Of a stretch of 64,000 nucleotides of DNA, positions 62,420 through 64,000 are shown one piece after another. Under the pieces are notes generated by a model. That model worked only from the letters and a program-made list of their open reading frames with translations, ran no database searches and was not told the origin of the DNA. Position numbers and translations under genes: made by a program. This DNA comes from Bacillaceae bacterium JMAK1 (GTDB lineage Bacteria > Bacillota > Bacilli > Bacillales > Marinococcaceae). How positions within the stretch are numbered: the first letter of the stretch is position 1; each line of letters opens with the position of its first letter. The stretch is taken from NCBI GenBank assembly GCA_012970285.1, contig JIBW01000006.1, forward strand, positions 1-64,000, read 5' to 3'.

Positions 62420-63033
62420 CGTACAACCTCCATCACTTGTTTCAATGAAGCTAATGCTTCTTTGATTTTCCATTTATCTCGCTCGCGTTTTCCTATGTAA
62501 TTCGATATTGCACGAATTTCAAGGACAGGTACGCCAAATTCTTTCGCTGCAGTGGCAACTCCAAAGCCTTCCATTCCTTCTGCTACTGCATCGTCATACC
62601 TTACTTGCAATCGCTTTGCTTCTTCATCCGTACCTGTCACCGTCGATTTCGTAATGATCATACCTAAATGTACATTTTCCAATTGCTGAAAACGATTCAC
62701 TTCTTCTTCTAAGCAACTAACCGTTGATGAACCAAACCCAAGCTCTTCAACAGGAATAAACCGCTCTCCTGTATCGGCCCCTAGATCACCAGCCTGTATG
62801 GTCGTTGAAACGACAATGTCTTCCAATTGTACTTTCTCTCTAAATCCACCTGCAATACCTGCATTAATTACGAGGTCGTAGTTTTGTTTTGCTAGTTGAA
62901 TGGCGGTACGAGTAGCTGCTTGAGCGGGACCTACACCTGCAAGTTCAACGGTCACATCTGCTTCCTCACCAATCCCTGCCTTTACCGCTTCTCGTTCAGC
63001 TTCTACTGCAGTCATAATTAAGATTTTACGCAT
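62416..63033 (-). CDS. mqnB: futalosine hydrolase (MqnB)
   Basis: A 205-residue nucleosidase of the MTAN-like family. Signatures are MTAVEAEREAV, ELAGVGPAQAATRTA, VINAGIAGGF and the C-terminal GVPVLEIRAISNYIG. It removes hypoxanthine from futalosine. It lies directly upstream of mqnD, its pathway partner. mqnA, mqnC and mqnE are not in this window. The length fits MqnB and is shorter than MTA/SAH nucleosidase (about 230). Confidence 0.92.
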   Translation of the reverse strand: MRKILIMTAVEAEREAVKAGIGEEADVTVELAGVGPAQAATRTAIQLAKQNYDLVINAGIAGGFREKVQLEDIVVSTTIQAGDLGADTGERFIPVEELGFGSSTVSCLEEEVNRFQQLENVHLGMIITKSTVTGTDEEAKRLQVRYDDAVAEGMEGFGVATAAKEFGVPVLEIRAISNYIGKRERDKWKIKEALASLKQVMEVVR

Positions 63034-63043
63034 ATGTTCTCTC

Positions 63044-63478
63044 CTAACTCATTGCCCAATCCTGTTGCCAGCGCTTTGGCACATCAAGCCCGGCATGCTT
63101 TAATGCGACATAATATTGTCCTGTATGAATTCCTTCATGTTGAATAGCGGTCGATATCAACTCAGAGACTGCCATCGTTTCATTTCCAAACTTCACTGAC
63201 ATCCGCTCTGAATACATAAACGCTTCCGCTAAACGCTCACTACTTGCTTTAAGCATTGTCGATACGTCAATGTCATCTGGAATCGGCTTACCAGGAAACA
63301 CGACTTCACCAGTAAACAAAGACCTTCGGTACACTTCCCGAACTCGAATTAAGTGGTGAAACCACTGCCTTGGCGTACCTAAACTTTCAATTAAAATTGT
63401 ATCATACCAATCGGTTGGAATAACGTGTGCGAGCTCATCGTTAAGTGAAGCTGCATACGCATACCCCTCTTCGGTCAT
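63044..63478 (-). CDS. DinB/YfiT-like putative metal-dependent protein
   Basis: A 144-residue four-helix-bundle protein of the DinB superfamily. Conserved histidines that usually bind one divalent metal are in QWFHHLIRVREVY (helix 2) and AIQHEGIHTGQYYVAL (helix 4). Its biochemical role is not known; some relatives are thiol transferases. ATG 63478 and GTG 63481 are both acceptable starts behind GGAGGG. It follows the threonine aldolase gene closely and precedes mqnB by 10 nt. Confidence 0.82.
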   Translation of the reverse strand: MTEEGYAYAASLNDELAHVIPTDWYDTILIESLGTPRQWFHHLIRVREVYRRSLFTGEVVFPGKPIPDDIDVSTMLKASSERLAEAFMYSERMSVKFGNETMAVSELISTAIQHEGIHTGQYYVALKHAGLDVPKRWQQDWAMS

Positions 63479-63483
63479 CACGT

Positions 63484-64000
63484 TTATCCCTCCATTTCAA
63501 AATAGCTTGAGACTTGACGTAACGTATCGGTTGCTTGCTCGATCTCCTCTTGAGAAAGATCTTTATGAGTGATCAGACGAACCATTTGAGGACCAAACGT
63601 ATTGGCCTGCACGCCTTCTGTATATAAACGATTTACAAACTCTTGTGCAGTACATGATAACTGAGTTGTTTCGAGTAACACAATGTTCGTATCCACCTGG
63701 TTGCTCACTGTAAGTCCTCTTATTCCTTCCACCGCTTTTGTGATTAATTGTGCATGGTTGTGATCATCTTTCAACCGCTCGACCATACTCGTTAACGCAA
63801 TCTTACCTGGTGCTGCGATTACTCCAGCCTGTCTCATTCCACCACCAAGGCGTTTACGCCATTTTCTTGCTTTCTTAATAAAATCTTTGTCTCCTGCGAT
63901 GATAGAACCGATCGGCGCACCTAGTCCTTTGGACAAACAAACTTGAACACTCGTAAACGGCGCCGATAATTCTTTTATATCGATACCTAAAGCAACACTT
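63484..64000 (-). CDS. low-specificity L-threonine aldolase (N-terminal part beyond window edge)
   Basis: The last 171 codons of a PLP enzyme; the frame remains open to base 64000. The PLP lysine is in VCLSKGLGAPIGS, followed by RKRLGGGMRQAGVIAA and a C-terminal domain with TNIVLLE and VRLITHKDLS. These are the blocks of threonine aldolases of the beta-eliminating fold-type I group (LtaE/GntG), which cleave L-threonine or allo-threonine to glycine and acetaldehyde. An apparent start at 63936 (TTG) lies inside the PLP motif and is not real. Ends 2 nt before the DinB gene. Confidence 0.88.
   Translation of the reverse strand, partial: SVALGIDIKELSAPFTSVQVCLSKGLGAPIGSIIAGDKDFIKKARKWRKRLGGGMRQAGVIAAPGKIALTSMVERLKDDHNHAQLITKAVEGIRGLTVSNQVDTNIVLLETTQLSCTAQEFVNRLYTEGVQANTFGPQMVRLITHKDLSQEEIEQATDTLRQVSSYFEMEG

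Noticed and set aside
63484-63936. Complete short gene starting at 63936
   Set aside because: The TTG lies inside the PLP-lysine motif and the frame continues open upstream to the window edge with family-typical sequence.

Overview
The window is about 64 kb of moderately AT-rich DNA with a compact gene layout, near-consensus Shine-Dalgarno sequences, and frequent ATG/GTG/TTG starts and rho-independent terminators. It looks chromosomal and comes from a spore-forming member of the Bacillaceae. Several genes point to an alkaliphilic or halophilic lifestyle: a complete seven-gene Mrp Na+/H+ antiporter operon, a BCCT betaine transporter, a Tat translocon, an S-layer-anchored nucleotidase and many acidic lipoproteins. 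A collagen-like exosporium glycoprotein supports a spore former. The species cannot be fixed from the sequence alone. I see no prophage, IS element, rRNA, tRNA or CRISPR array.

Layout. 1-4 kb: a partial secreted acidic protein, a tiny lipoprotein, an RsbR-type stressosome protein, a HAD phosphatase and the shared sugar-importer ATPase MsmX. 4-9.4 kb: adenine deaminase and neighbours, a TPP riboswitch driving thiT, a polysaccharide deacetylase and a LysR regulator. 9.5-19 kb: a spore-surface glycosylation region. It holds a minus-strand operon for dTDP-sugar synthesis (rfbA, rfbB, rfbD but no rfbC), a glycosyltransferase-methyltransferase fusion and a second methyltransferase. Next come an FbpA-family peptide, HU and a PLP lyase, then a BclA-like collagen protein followed by a SunS-like glycosyltransferase with TPRs. 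19-29.7 kb: a TetR/SMR-pair locus, a BCCT carrier, methionine aminopeptidase, a PepSY lipoprotein, an orphan oligopeptide-binding protein, a secreted ComEC-like beta-lactamase-fold protein, an M20 dipeptidase, and a TetR locus with two matching operators in front of two unknown membrane proteins.

29.7-42.6 kb: tatC, an intact M32-family protein that has lost its zinc site, a GltS-like carrier with an FMN monooxygenase, tatA, a lipoprotein cytochrome c, an AbgA-like amidohydrolase, an aldo/keto reductase divergent from a MarR/hydrolase/MFS cluster, and an SLH-domain 5'-nucleotidase. 42.7-50 kb: mrpABCDEFG, then a 620-nt divergent intergenic region with several hairpins, then a stand-alone protein resembling the USP domain of KdpD. 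50-64 kb: FAD amine oxidase, murB, bacterial nitric oxide synthase, a CBS protein, an SCP2 protein and acyl-CoA synthetase near a FadR-like palindrome, a small hydrophobic peptide, a cell-wall amidase, a sulfurtransferase, an Xaa-Pro peptidase, a deoxyribonucleotidase, a Fur-type promoter driving a short terminated transcript, RlmA-type methyltransferase, futalosine-pathway genes mqnB and mqnD, a DinB protein and a partial threonine aldolase.

The most unusual points are the Fur-boxed promoter and small transcript at 60.28-60.51 kb, the zinc-site-less M32 protein, the rfb cluster without rfbC beside the collagen glycoprotein, the structured mrp/USP intergenic region, and the 16-nt complementarity between the ribosome binding site of a 60-aa hydrophobic peptide and its own 3' flank.
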